A DNA stretch of 64,000 nt from CAYMSO01 sp964393185 (GTDB lineage Bacteria > Patescibacteriota > Dojkabacteria > J137), in NCBI GenBank assembly GCA_964393185.1, contig CAYMSO010000007.1:1-64000 (forward strand), written 5' to 3'. The position numbers and the translations under genes are program-made. Numbering within the stretch: position 1 is the first letter of the stretch; every line of letters starts with the position of its first letter. The notes under the pieces were generated by a model, which was not told the DNA's origin, ran no database searches, and saw nothing but the letters and a program-made list of their open reading frames with translations. Shown here piece by piece: positions 54,001 to 61,197 of the stretch.

Positions 54001-55148
54001 ATTCTATTTGTAGAAAGGACAACTCATTAGAATTAAGTGAATGTATAGTAAATGGATCATGTAAAATAGACCAGCTATATACAAATAACGAACCTACACT
54101 GGAAAACTTAATTCAAGCAATAAAAATACTAGAAACTTACTATGACAACGCAACGATAACTGGCTTGTTATTTAGATATATTTTCGAACCAGAAGGAGTA
54201 TTTGATGCTTCCGCACCTGACACAATTATATATAAACGTGGAAACGAATTACCTAAATGTAATATATATAATTGTGAAAACATAATTATGCAAACACTTG
54301 GCTATATATCTTATTTATCCAAATGTGACACCTTAGAAGAAGCAAAAAATGGAGCAGGAAACGGATGTGATGGCAAGGATGGCGGAAATTATACAAACCT
54401 AAACTATGTTTCAGGTTCAATTGAGCCATCTCACCTATTTGCTGGAATATCTGAACAATATTTTGAAGCTGTAGATCCAAAGTTTAAATATGGATCACTA
54501 TACCTAGGTAAAGAGCTAGATAAATCTGCCAGAACTTATATAGGTGATTTAGGAGGAGTAGTACAGAAGTCTATGCGTGACCAAAATATGACATGGGTAA
54601 ATTCATCTGATGAATTTAAACAATACTCATCTAACTTCAAGGTTATTGAAAATAGAACTTATGAAGGTCTGATCCTTAAAGCTGATCTTGATACTGATAT
54701 AGATTCTTATATGATTAACAATATTCTTAGTTCAAACAAAAATATGAATCTCTCTCAGTCGCTAATCAATTATTATTTATCTAATGAATCTACTAGAAAT
54801 AAACGATATACTTTGTTTGCTGAACAAACTTTGGGCTATGTTTACCCTAATTCGGTGAGTACAAATCAACTCAAAGAAATTGCTGCTCAAAGCGAAATAT
54901 TTGCTATTATGTTTGATTACTATTCTTTTCCACGAAGCTGTATATTAGGTACTGGTATAGAATGTGCTGCATTCTATTTTTTAATAGAAGACGATGATTT
55001 TATATATAGTATAATGTATACAGGTGTACTTGAAAGCGGTATATTTTATGACTTGATTGCAAATGAAATTATGTATGAGAAAGGTCTCAGAACTACCCGA
55101 TATAGCAAGAACGATATGCATGAGCTGTTAGTAACTCTACAAAAGTAA
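45093..55148 (+). CDS. Giant secreted surface protein: Ig/DUF11-like repeats, SH3 domains, M23 peptidase, LGFP-like region
   Basis: 3,351 residues with a signal peptide (cleavage near ATFAQ, ~36). Most of the first 2,000 residues are beta-sandwich modules: DUF11-like units (for example ~716-843, ~1036-1143) and at least four units with an S-x-W-x-x-W core ending in V..DA.GN.S (for example ~218-276, ~1510-1560, ~1731-1798). SH3-like repeats lie at ~2381-2435, ~2467-2530 and ~2545-2608. An M23 metallopeptidase has His2645, Asp2649 and His2742/His2744, so it looks active. An LGFP-like segment follows (~2850-2960). A peptidoglycan hydrolase-adhesin or envelope protein is inferred. No LPXTG or membrane anchor is evident. 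Confidence 0.9.
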   Translation: MKIIKKQVRKISLVKMSAIYFSTFLAFSPLTATFAQISANVNNYDFEVREFNTETLEPNQEVEIPIKIDNLGTQSWYKDDLSGTPKIQLSYKITDSANNIVEGEKTDLLADVLDISAAPNNILDANQKLKIKAPDLEGSYSLEVMLFDNEKQILIESSNKEKNIFNLLVEIPLTPDITSPTGALEIIKVIPDSLPETETIGTNINIKLTANDPQVDGALTSGISEYILSDSSVFANSEWLSWSQSTELVINRTLQNIPGEHSFYVKFKDAVGNISQIYSDTINFVSTAPIGSIEVDKDELVNVSNDSTPQLQVQDNNLKIYLNATSNVGVSEYKLAYTDQILSSNSEIEQFLNNHSWNAFTNTTLSSQQEVKDLVLTDETGSYYFFVKYKNLQGQESEIYSTSINYQKYNITPELTASSQQALFAGDMEFSATIKNSGEDIGYNARIEVVLPKGFSFIEPMSANGKAAIIPTFISTNQAGNQILVYQGVADLLTGESVTINSKIKVGGQNDGYKIGDIVPIQVKGQLFKRSNFITGFETNVIAQVELKPFIVNYNEQGNQEHLVGDIVDNNVEIRTNEEIPSDESQNELDPIEASPLVVEFELTNGVNYVDGSQQVLINGVPAAVAFQIVEMINSNPILVWMLGQVDVNTVIQIFFQTEIEKIESQDEISTDFVDHNEELNNNLLVSGDYTNPCSVADLLADNCEESKEYSEIIGNNITAKYFDVQKWSNIDSEELEPNSIITYTIRIETSKYYDLTGIEIIDLLPDGVSFDPNQSNLQFNNDIQLDLFDVSQDTLTGETKLVWRINNQSGIEAGTVYQFSYDVRVNQNYTNKNDNGDYRIVSDDILTSLVTVRGVWSDINNTIREETVEERIKEETATTNDSLSEPKFEKGIKLANTQDDYSDNVMARIGDKFDIYTLITFPENTPTKDFNFRTYLPVGTKLVEDSLNVTPTGTFSKDPTYQQSIAGGYLFDLGKVEGGSTFRIDYQIEVLDDANLKEAVIVRNLFRVDYKNIVDSKFTFRDEVTLNLIEPIIQVRKRIVDGYLARGEISTVELRIKNTGHDSAYNLNLKDTIPNNTVLINVNNQFSIISNLGNTFNVVYNDNTQEFEMSNFDLLPSEQIIINYQILTNEQVIFGDKINSIVTVSEYSNRPEEDTLIARNYPAKTYNFNWKAAEPLLITDLNINPQINTGLNVTRDQQFKLKAIVKTVGKAPVYNTSIQVDVSFLTKFAEDINSIPFKLYLDEVETLDYEFSVSEGVYIFEGINLGPNSTFQIDFDLTVPEFADFDSEYLVSISAIGKDKLGNNIRKDGSNETNTDTDSDDRTEENIKIVRLSPSDIRGEITFQIAGQSANITNQSSVDTVTYQLESQNKIVGVRFSNDGINWYTHDALDLLDNATLQALGIEGNWNVWNQSNTFVDDCVSSLNACTLSIEGNNYKFVEVVDLQNYTTIVEGKIIKDTTAPAFLNLSISPFEGDLTNPEYTALQDNYLNFYAYDTCVDDGLPLACAGIAEFSYSTDNQNWSEWLPAQNGLNSYLVSYPVIGNGQSYFGYLKVRDAVGNEYLRQTSALDPYTDLELQSNIVADSIKYTNNIPQVTLNLNKGAEYTADSLVELGLEIIQTPAGIQQIRYHYSQNEFDINAEWFEYVYSQNLNRSLNNTMEDGVKEICVQVMDNAGAVSNIACDSIILDNSAPTGFLVINNGEADTEHRDIVLNIAASDPNLFDGTLGVWGLQMQFSKTGEDCALIINTAEKAKCDLAWTSWENYSSTKNWALEDLIGDQRVYLRLKDALGNLSSIISSHISYNPIKGSGNIIINNNDAFTNSKYVNLDLTFNMSEFNCNLCTRPALMRFYESSSLPDSTLPVAPGINPTESELNGWTNWQEYSSALQWDIDKNNVSYPNFGYKTVYVQYLLPNTTLTDVYYDSIIYAPYYSIDYYKIDGTGINISNTATKDNFVKYSTYQLDLLPSEVLSQESFNINFNAKNTGSFTWPAVETDTNKPVRITYIWKRTGGELPEGWTLDLVPTEIRGNSVILPEDISWQEQLQNITLKVNTPIFPGEYELLIDAVHESTAWFRDWGNFAPKYDINVLSNPDKPLSPPDFGDVMGETDAIGGPIPVPYNIDSDGWIDNCEDYSWDGLRFSGRNCGIHGIWQAPRDTGYHAICEPINGGHYEYEIVTENDRVFFFCPGNTQYWDTQVGSQVGVEVHWNTRSENSLGGFRIIEFFPVRKTWDSRFEEQYNDAKLYQTIPVNRSQPASEYKFTIQPRFFNAGTAIWTNTNIELVAINKPLEQGGVEVASPFYDPATWRTPSRLRVNNNASGYGRGSVAAFTFDIRVPESMPYGLYKQCFVMTNDPWIPFERRDSFCITMDVQMTQKEQGEYSCPLPHPVYKDMSTASEIIGYIQQNTQFIIKGREPGWSLIIFPTGDHQEGWVEDNASCFTNIVIIDNVIPTPVFDILPQPTGDTGIVIRFDGVIVRTGPDDRFTPITDLDYGDQVQVIGEAFIDDNNYGGWLLVRLPDGTEGWVPKGTIAHVNDPPDIQVSLVPDMVRVHICGTNDIPVYPAPGVKSYTVGTLKPGQNIGIIMKWQNWFQVYLNKNGDTGWVENLQGMCEGFVYPKGENYCGGALGYPYERDYGISNYGDYGMRPSGFHDAVDIPAPYGTPVLAVEYGIVKLSQRDGRCSDNMYGAGIYVDIYHPRLNLTTRYLHLSEKNVNVGDEVFKGMIIGKTGNTGCVVPRPTASNPLGGTHLHFRVFDHSKNSTIDPKSTWVGGNNSCEVGENDQTSKRSRVEELIRQQEQEWANSGSYTEMPDWRGQLHLWSSECKVWVKDYQDIKSGDIDVRDEWTNGQSGGALIYNHLADEIYLVANGMWLEYIEHGGPCGKPGLPIDTNGKNIEQWSYATDRSVNNGIERESARYQRFQNGTLYWYWYINTETAKSFAVLEKIFTKYKSLGEWFSHYGYPISEEYEGGCQLFEFDSICRKDNSLELSECIVNGSCKIDQLYTNNEPTLENLIQAIKILETYYDNATITGLLFRYIFEPEGVFDASAPDTIIYKRGNELPKCNIYNCENIIMQTLGYISYLSKCDTLEEAKNGAGNGCDGKDGGNYTNLNYVSGSIEPSHLFAGISEQYFEAVDPKFKYGSLYLGKELDKSARTYIGDLGGVVQKSMRDQNMTWVNSSDEFKQYSSNFKVIENRTYEGLILKADLDTDIDSYMINNILSSNKNMNLSQSLINYYLSNESTRNKRYTLFAEQTLGYVYPNSVSTNQLKEIAAQSEIFAIMFDYYSFPRSCILGTGIECAAFYFLIEDDDFIYSIMYTGVLESGIFYDLIANEIMYEKGLRTTRYSKNDMHELLVTLQK

Positions 55149-55149
55149 T

Positions 55150-56190
55150 ATGAATATTATAACTCAGAATTTCTCTAGTAAGAAAATATCAATAATTTTA
55201 CTGTCAATAGTTTTATTGTCACTTGTTAGTTATCTTACTTACAAAGCTTATATAGATACAAACTCTAAGAAAGAATTAGATATAGAATGTAAATTACAAA
55301 AAAATACTAACAATGACTTCATTTACGATGCAGTGTTTGATGGTGTTAATAAGTTACTGCTCTTTGATAATAGTAATAAATTTGAAATTCTTTTGAACGA
55401 CACTGGTTATTCTATAGCAAATCAAGCAAACTCAGATTACTTTGGTCAGAACTACTTTGATAATACAAAATCGATAATTGCTTGTAGAGAAAATATCTAC
55501 TACTTAGATAATGAAAATATAATGCTATTGTTAAGTGGCAAAGACACTCTTGTAGGATCATACATTGATTCTTATAAGCTAAATAAGGATTCTAGTTATA
55601 TTGCAATTGAAACAATTCAAGATGAAATTATTATTATAGACATTCAATCCAATAAAATAATTGCTAGATTAGGCAATACATTGTCTTCCAATCACTACGA
55701 CTTTGATAATGATAGTAATCTTCTAATCGGTTATTCTGAAAAAATAGTAAGATACAATATTAATGACAAATCTTACCAAGATATTGTTTTACCTGAAGAT
55801 ATAGCAAATAATTACTTTTCATTTGACATAAGCAATGAATCTAATTTGATAAGCTTTGCAATGCGAGATAAGATAACGACATATAAATTAGATACTATGA
55901 TACTTTTAAACGAGCTCAAAACTAAGTACACTCCAAGCTTTTTGAAAATAGTATCCAAAAATCAATTAATTTATAAGGACATAGATACTAGTAGTAAATA
56001 TTACCTGCTGAATTTAGATACTGGCGAAAATACTTTAATATCTAAGGGTGAGGAGATAGTGTTTAATTCTCAGATGGACAAAGTAGCAATACTTGAACCA
56101 GTTGCAGTAGGAAACATGACAAATGTAAATGTATATAATATCAAAGAAGAAAAACTGATTGCTGTCATATATTCAATAGATTTAAAATAG
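55150..56190 (+). CDS. Membrane-anchored beta-propeller-like protein
   Basis: 346 residues beginning 1 nt after the giant gene's stop. One N-terminal membrane helix (~12-32, KISIILLSIVLLSLVSYLTY) anchors an outside domain of repeated short beta units (for example YIAIETIQDEIIIIDIQSNK, then KIVRYNINDKSYQDIVL), as in WD40/TolB-like propellers. No catalytic motif. It likely assists or senses the giant surface protein; inference from position. Confidence 0.65.
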   Translation: MNIITQNFSSKKISIILLSIVLLSLVSYLTYKAYIDTNSKKELDIECKLQKNTNNDFIYDAVFDGVNKLLLFDNSNKFEILLNDTGYSIANQANSDYFGQNYFDNTKSIIACRENIYYLDNENIMLLLSGKDTLVGSYIDSYKLNKDSSYIAIETIQDEIIIIDIQSNKIIARLGNTLSSNHYDFDNDSNLLIGYSEKIVRYNINDKSYQDIVLPEDIANNYFSFDISNESNLISFAMRDKITTYKLDTMILLNELKTKYTPSFLKIVSKNQLIYKDIDTSSKYYLLNLDTGENTLISKGEEIVFNSQMDKVAILEPVAVGNMTNVNVYNIKEEKLIAVIYSIDLK

Positions 56191-56214
56191 TATTCACTTT
56201 GACTTGATTCATAT

Positions 56215-56586
56215 ATGAAAACAAAACTACAACTTGGGCTAATATTAGCTATTCCAATATTAATTTTTAGCTACCTAATAGTCAAAGTACCAACAATTCA
56301 AATACCAGAAGATTATTACACAAACTCAACTGACTATTCTGAAAATAAATTGCCAATAGTGTACGAATACTACTTATCGTTTTCCTTTGTCAAAATCAAT
56401 AAATGTGATGTAATTTGTCCTAATGAAAGAGGCTTTCCTTTTACAATTAGTTACCAGGCAGAACATGACGAGTTTAGATTAATTGGCTTAATTGCTAATA
56501 GTGCACTTTCACTAATGGCCGGGATTTCATTATCTAGCTTGATATTACTAGTAAAAGATAAAAGATTCCGTGCGAAATTTAATTAA
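56215..56586 (+). CDS. Small two-helix membrane protein
   Basis: 123 residues: an N-terminal membrane helix (~6-24), a central external segment with two cysteines (NKCDVICPNERGF) that could form a disulfide, and a second membrane helix (~95-114). Function unknown. It lies 24 nt after the preceding gene in the giant-protein operon. Confidence 0.6.
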   Translation: MKTKLQLGLILAIPILIFSYLIVKVPTIQIPEDYYTNSTDYSENKLPIVYEYYLSFSFVKINKCDVICPNERGFPFTISYQAEHDEFRLIGLIANSALSLMAGISLSSLILLVKDKRFRAKFN

Positions 56587-56613
56587 TGAGTTTGATTTTT
56601 ATTAAGTTCACTA

Positions 56614-57246
56614 ATGAAAAAATATCAACTATTTACTACCATTATCCTAACAATAATTATACTTTCAGGTCTATATTTAGTACTAAACCAGAATCAGTTA
56701 GAAAATTCAGAAAAATCAAAAGACTTTCAGGAAGAAGATCAATCGCAAATAGATGATTCACAGTCCGAAATCACTATTACCTCTGTAGAAACACTAAGAG
56801 ACAAAGTAGTGAACGACCTAGAACTTCCCGCAACATGGCAAACCTATCCAGAAGATTTAGGAATGGAAGGGTTTATCAAAGAAGATAATTACTACACATT
56901 CAATAAAGATGAGTGTACAAAATCTCAGTGGGAAGAAAATGATATGTGTAAATACTTTGATGCAAATTTTACCTATCCAATATTAAGTCAATCTAAATCA
57001 ACTGCAGCCTTTATTTCTATTCATCAAATATCAGATCCACAAAAATCACAGGAATTTTTAGAACTGTATAAAAATGATATTGATAAAAATCCTGACTGTA
57101 CAGGTGGAGTCGTAATGGACGAGACTAACACCTATTTTGTAAATATCAACATCGCTGAGGGAAACAATGCAGACGATATCTATGTTATTCTAGAGGAAAT
57201 AAAGAAACTAACTAACTTTAATCTATTATATTCATGTCAAAACTAA
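56614..57246 (+). CDS. Membrane-anchored hypothetical exported protein
   Basis: 210 residues. One N-terminal membrane helix (~6-24) is followed by an acidic linker and a soluble domain with four cysteines (DECTKSQWEENDMCKYFD, then DCTGG and YSCQN at the end), likely disulfide-bonded outside the cell. The last 13 nt overlap the next gene. Unknown family. Confidence 0.6.
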   Translation: MKKYQLFTTIILTIIILSGLYLVLNQNQLENSEKSKDFQEEDQSQIDDSQSEITITSVETLRDKVVNDLELPATWQTYPEDLGMEGFIKEDNYYTFNKDECTKSQWEENDMCKYFDANFTYPILSQSKSTAAFISIHQISDPQKSQEFLELYKNDIDKNPDCTGGVVMDETNTYFVNINIAEGNNADDIYVILEEIKKLTNFNLLYSCQN

Positions 57247-57941
57247 ACACTAACTCCGCAAAAAGAAAAAAGTTAGCATTTGCACTTATACTTATAATAA
57301 TTTTTTTAATCTTTCTTGCATTAATATTAAAAAAGCCAAACCAGGAAGAAGTTAAAGGATTTGGCGATGAACTTTATCAGGATGGTGATGAAATTCCAGA
57401 AACTCCACAAGAATTTGCAGTAGGAAGCAATGACTATATTGCTCCTTCAGGAGAAAAAATTTTTACAATTAATTATCAAAACAGAGTATCTAATAACGAG
57501 CTTATAATTCAAGCAACTAGTTTTATTCAAAAAGGTGTAGCATATGCAAAATGGAGCAATGACAGTCAATTTATAATTTTCTCCTTAGCAGAAGAAGATG
57601 CTTCTAATCCTGAAAATTCAGATGAACCAGTAGTAGACGATGCAGGAAATATTTGGATTGTAGATTCTACTGGACAAAATAAAAGACAAATTATTGACTT
57701 GGCAGAAGCTACAATAGTTGATTTTGTTTCCAACGGATCTAAAATAGCATTCACAACTAATACAAAAGTTGGTATTGTAAATTTAGATGGCACAGACTTA
57801 AGATACGTCTACGAGTACACTTTGCCAGAGACAGAATCAGATTCACACTACATCCCAACAATACAGATTGTAAACACAAAGTTTAAGGTAGAAATAAAAA
57901 ATGCAGATGATAGTACTACCTCTCTCACATTTGACTTTTAG
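57234..57941 (+). CDS. Membrane-anchored TolB/propeller-like protein
   Basis: 235 residues. N-terminal anchor helix at ~15-32. The outside domain includes GVAYAKWSNDSQFIIFSLAE, NIWIVDSTGQNKRQIIDLAE and VGIVNLDGTDLRYVYEYTLP, the TolB/WD40-type blade pattern of a W-S-x-D-x-x-x-I/F strand and D-x-x-G loop. With only about three blades it may be partial or oligomeric. Last gene of the giant-protein group; it converges with the kinase, leaving 1 nt between stops. Confidence 0.65.
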   Translation: MSKLNTNSAKRKKLAFALILIIIFLIFLALILKKPNQEEVKGFGDELYQDGDEIPETPQEFAVGSNDYIAPSGEKIFTINYQNRVSNNELIIQATSFIQKGVAYAKWSNDSQFIIFSLAEEDASNPENSDEPVVDDAGNIWIVDSTGQNKRQIIDLAEATIVDFVSNGSKIAFTTNTKVGIVNLDGTDLRYVYEYTLPETESDSHYIPTIQIVNTKFKVEIKNADDSTTSLTFDF

Positions 57942-57942
57942 G

Positions 57943-59199
57943 TTATTCAAGCATTTTTATAAAATCGTCAAAATTATCGCTACCTAAAGTTTCATATTTC
58001 TCCAATTTAACTAAGTCAGATAAAATTTGCTTTAACTTCACATTTGATTCAAGATCTTTTTCAAACTTAAGTAGTAAATCATCTTTATTCTCATCGGTTT
58101 TATCAAGCGCATATCTGGCAATACTGCTTGCCAGGCTTGTATCATAGTCAGCTATAAACAAACCGGAAAAAAGCTCTAAGACTATCAATGCTGGTAGTGC
58201 AGCATTTTTGAATCTTAAATCTTCAGACTTAATTAAACACTTCTTTAAGATTTTAGAAATGAGCTGAATTTCTTCAGGAATTTCATCATCTTCAGAGTAT
58301 TCTAAACCTCTAATTTTTTGAATATTTCTAAATAAATTTTGAACATAATCATCCCGTAAGTCGCTTTCTTCTTCTCCCAGCATATTAACATTTAGTATAA
58401 CTTCTTCTTTATCGGTTACTCTTCTTTCTTCGCCTAAAAACTGTGAATCTCTTTTAAATGGAGAATAGTCTTCTGAAATTCCGACTAAAAAGTGTGCAAC
58501 AGTAGCCATAAAGCTATATACATCTGCTGAATGACTAAATGTATTAAAACCTATTTGTTCAGGTGAGGCATAAAGTGGTGTCATGCTAACCTGTTCAGAA
58601 TTTTTAAAATTAGCAAAGCCAAAGTCAATTAAAACAGCAGTGCCATCACCCTTTACTATAATATTTGCAGGTTTTATATCTCTATGATTTACAATTTGAT
58701 TCATAAAATCAATTGCTACTGCAAGGCTCTGCATACTACTACAATACGTTTCTACATTATCAGTATTTAACTTAAATTGTTGTAGGGATTGACCATTTAC
58801 TAAATCCATAATCAAGTAAAATTTTCCTTTAGGACCTTCCGCTGTTGCTAGTGGAAAAGCTATATGCCTTCTTAATTTTAATGGCAAAGCTTGGTGTGCT
58901 TCGTGTTGGAGTTTTAGCTCATTATTTATAACTTCTAGCCTTTCTGACATTTCATCGGCATAAGTAACAGTACCCTCTTCAGTAGTAACAGCCGGCATTT
59001 CTATTGATTTGGCAATCATACCTGTCCAAATAAAGCCATCACCCTGTCTTCTAAAAAGTTCAAGTATTTGGGCAGTTGCACCCGAAGCTAAAACATTTTT
59101 TGAATTAAAGAAGTAGTTTGTACCTTTAATTACAGTGAAAAGTTGAACATCATCCTCTCCCAATTCTTCTGATTCATTATGTGTTACTTGACTATTCAT
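57943..59199 (-). CDS. Ser/Thr protein kinase-like protein
   Basis: 418 residues with a eukaryotic-type kinase domain (~25-300). The glycine loop is poor (ASGATAQ instead of GxGxxG). The ATP-anchoring Lys is in MIAKSIE; the catalytic loop NHRDIKPANIIV and metal loop IDFGFANF are complete, and YASPEQIG follows. The activation segment contains Thr/Ser (VSMTPLYAS). No membrane segment and no PASTA repeats, so it is cytoplasmic, unlike PknB. The C-terminal ~115 residues are helical. Likely active, with a relaxed ATP lid. Targets unknown; its neighbour is a cupin gene on the same strand. Confidence 0.85.
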   Translation of the reverse strand: MNSQVTHNESEELGEDDVQLFTVIKGTNYFFNSKNVLASGATAQILELFRRQGDGFIWTGMIAKSIEMPAVTTEEGTVTYADEMSERLEVINNELKLQHEAHQALPLKLRRHIAFPLATAEGPKGKFYLIMDLVNGQSLQQFKLNTDNVETYCSSMQSLAVAIDFMNQIVNHRDIKPANIIVKGDGTAVLIDFGFANFKNSEQVSMTPLYASPEQIGFNTFSHSADVYSFMATVAHFLVGISEDYSPFKRDSQFLGEERRVTDKEEVILNVNMLGEEESDLRDDYVQNLFRNIQKIRGLEYSEDDEIPEEIQLISKILKKCLIKSEDLRFKNAALPALIVLELFSGLFIADYDTSLASSIARYALDKTDENKDDLLLKFEKDLESNVKLKQILSDLVKLEKYETLGSDNFDDFIKMLE

Positions 59200-59222
59200 A
59201 TAAATAATTAATTTTAAATTTA

Positions 59223-59603
59223 CTAATTACTTGAAGGTTTTTCTTTTTGAACTATTCCATCTTCATGCTCTGGTGGAGCATAAATAGTATAAAGCTTTAA
59301 AGGCTTTTCTGTCGATGTGTTAATAACATTATGCTTAATTCCCGCTGGAACTACTATTGCAAAATCATCCTCAGCTAATATTACTTCATCATTTAAAATT
59401 ATTTTAGCTTCGCCTTCTTCGATTCGTAAGAATTGATCGTGACCTTCGTGGGTTTCGAGACCTATTTCTTCACCAGGTTTTAAATACATTAGGACTAACT
59501 GCATTTTAGAACCAGTAAATAATACTTTTCTAAAATTGTTATTTTCTAGAGTTTCTTTTTTTATATTAGAAATAAAACCGATTTGAGATAAATTCATATT
59601 CAT
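59223..59603 (-). CDS. Small cupin-domain protein
   Basis: 126 residues, from ATG 59603 (a second ATG at 59597 is equally possible). Cupin motif 1 is GLETHEGHDQFLRIEEGEAK (two His and a Glu as metal ligands) and motif 2 is VVPAGIKHNVIN. The family holds enzymes, isomerases and sugar or metal-binding sensors; nothing indicates which. It lies 23 nt upstream of the kinase-like gene and is probably co-transcribed. Confidence 0.85.
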   Translation of the reverse strand: MNMNLSQIGFISNIKKETLENNNFRKVLFTGSKMQLVLMYLKPGEEIGLETHEGHDQFLRIEEGEAKIILNDEVILAEDDFAIVVPAGIKHNVINTSTEKPLKLYTIYAPPEHEDGIVQKEKPSSN

Positions 59604-59742
59604 TATTTAATAAGTATTAGCTTATTATTGTACTTTTACTACTAAAGTTCAAATTTAAACAACAGTCTGAATTTAAACCATTTAGCTTTGAGATTTCTTT
59701 CTATATCACACTGTGGTATCATTTCTGGGTTCAAATTTGCCT

Positions 59743-61197
59743 ATGGATAAGCAGGAAGTAGTAATACGATTTGATGATGTTACCTTCAAATACAACGATA
59801 AAAAAGTAATTCTGGACAATGCCAGTTTTTCTGTACGCAAAAATTCTAAAGTAACCATAATGGGACAAAATGGTGCTGGCAAAAGTACTATTTTTAAACT
59901 GCTAACAGGTAAGATTAGGCCTAATTTTGGCAAAATTCACATTCAATTGGGAGCGAGAATAGGTATTGCCGAACAAATGATACCAACAGATAAGCTAGAT
60001 CTGACAATTATAGAGTATTTCGAAACAGCATTTAGCGAAAAAGTTTTTGGTCTAGAAAAAGATGTAAAAGAAATTCTTAAAGTTGTAAATCTAAATATTC
60101 CACTAGAAAAGACTGTGCAAGAATTATCGGGAGGACAAAAAGCACGACTACTCCTTGCCTTTGCATTAATTCAGGACCCCGATATACTTTTACTTGATGA
60201 ACCTACCAATAATTTAGACTATGAAGGAATTATCCATCTCACAGAGTTTTTAATTAATTATAAAAAAACTTGTATTGTTATCTCTCATGATGCAGATTTT
60301 TTAAATTCTTTTACAGATGGAGTATTAAATCTTAATGTACAAAGCCACACAGTAGAACAGTTTGTAGGAAACTATTACGATGTTATACAACAAATAGGAG
60401 CACACATAGAAAGACAAAGGTTATTAAATTCACGGATTGAAAAAAGTATTAAAGATAGATTCGAGAAAGTTAACAAATTAGGTGGTAAAAGTGTGGCAAT
60501 GAGAAGATTAGCAAATAAAGTCAGAGCTCAAATTGAAGAAGATAAAGAACAAATGGTTGATATTAGAAGGGATGACAAAACTCTACCTTCTTTTACAATA
60601 CCTGCCCAACACTATCCTGCACCATTAATAAAAATTCACGAAATTAAACTATTAAAGGATAACAATGTAGTTAAAAAAGAAGTTGATATAGAACTAAGAA
60701 GAGGAAAACGATTAATCATTAAAGGTCCAAATGGTATTGGGAAAAGCACTTTATTAAAGTCGTTACTAAAAAGAGAAGGCGCCGAAATTGATCCAGAAGT
60801 TAGAGTAGGATATTACAGTCAGGATTTTTCAGAATTAGATTTTGAACAAACTGCATTTGAATCTCTCAGAAGTGTAGTAAAAGAAATTAATCCACAAGAA
60901 ATATATTCAACAGCAGGTAGATTTTTACTTCAAGGGGAAATATTACAAAACAAAGTAGGTTCTCTATCCGAAGGACAAAAAGGACTTTTGTGTTATGCTA
61001 GATTTGTACTTCAGGAACCAGGGTTATTAATCATGGATGAACCTACAAATCATATAAACTTCCGCCATATTCCAGTTATTGCTGAAGCATTAAATAATTA
61101 TGAAGGCGCATTAATAATAGTAAGCCATTTACCGGACTTTGTTCAAAACATAAGAATTGATGAGGAGTTAGATTTGCTCAAAATAGCCACCAACTAA
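59743..61197 (+). CDS. ABC-F ATPase (Uup/EttA-like)
   Basis: From ATG 59743 (a GTG ten codons upstream is less likely) the protein has 484 residues and two ATP-binding cassettes without membrane segments. The first has GQNGAGKST, LSGGQKARL and LLLDEPTNNLD. The second has GPNGIGKST, the divergent LSEGQKGLL and LIMDEPTNH. A linker of charged helices (~235-290, LINSRIEKSIKDRFEKVNKL region) resembles the P-site tRNA interaction motif of translation-factor ABC-F proteins. Members rescue or regulate ribosomes, or confer ribosome-targeting antibiotic resistance. Role here unknown. It converges with the next gene, overlapping 4 nt. Confidence 0.88.
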   Translation: MDKQEVVIRFDDVTFKYNDKKVILDNASFSVRKNSKVTIMGQNGAGKSTIFKLLTGKIRPNFGKIHIQLGARIGIAEQMIPTDKLDLTIIEYFETAFSEKVFGLEKDVKEILKVVNLNIPLEKTVQELSGGQKARLLLAFALIQDPDILLLDEPTNNLDYEGIIHLTEFLINYKKTCIVISHDADFLNSFTDGVLNLNVQSHTVEQFVGNYYDVIQQIGAHIERQRLLNSRIEKSIKDRFEKVNKLGGKSVAMRRLANKVRAQIEEDKEQMVDIRRDDKTLPSFTIPAQHYPAPLIKIHEIKLLKDNNVVKKEVDIELRRGKRLIIKGPNGIGKSTLLKSLLKREGAEIDPEVRVGYYSQDFSELDFEQTAFESLRSVVKEINPQEIYSTAGRFLLQGEILQNKVGSLSEGQKGLLCYARFVLQEPGLLIMDEPTNHINFRHIPVIAEALNNYEGALIIVSHLPDFVQNIRIDEELDLLKIATN

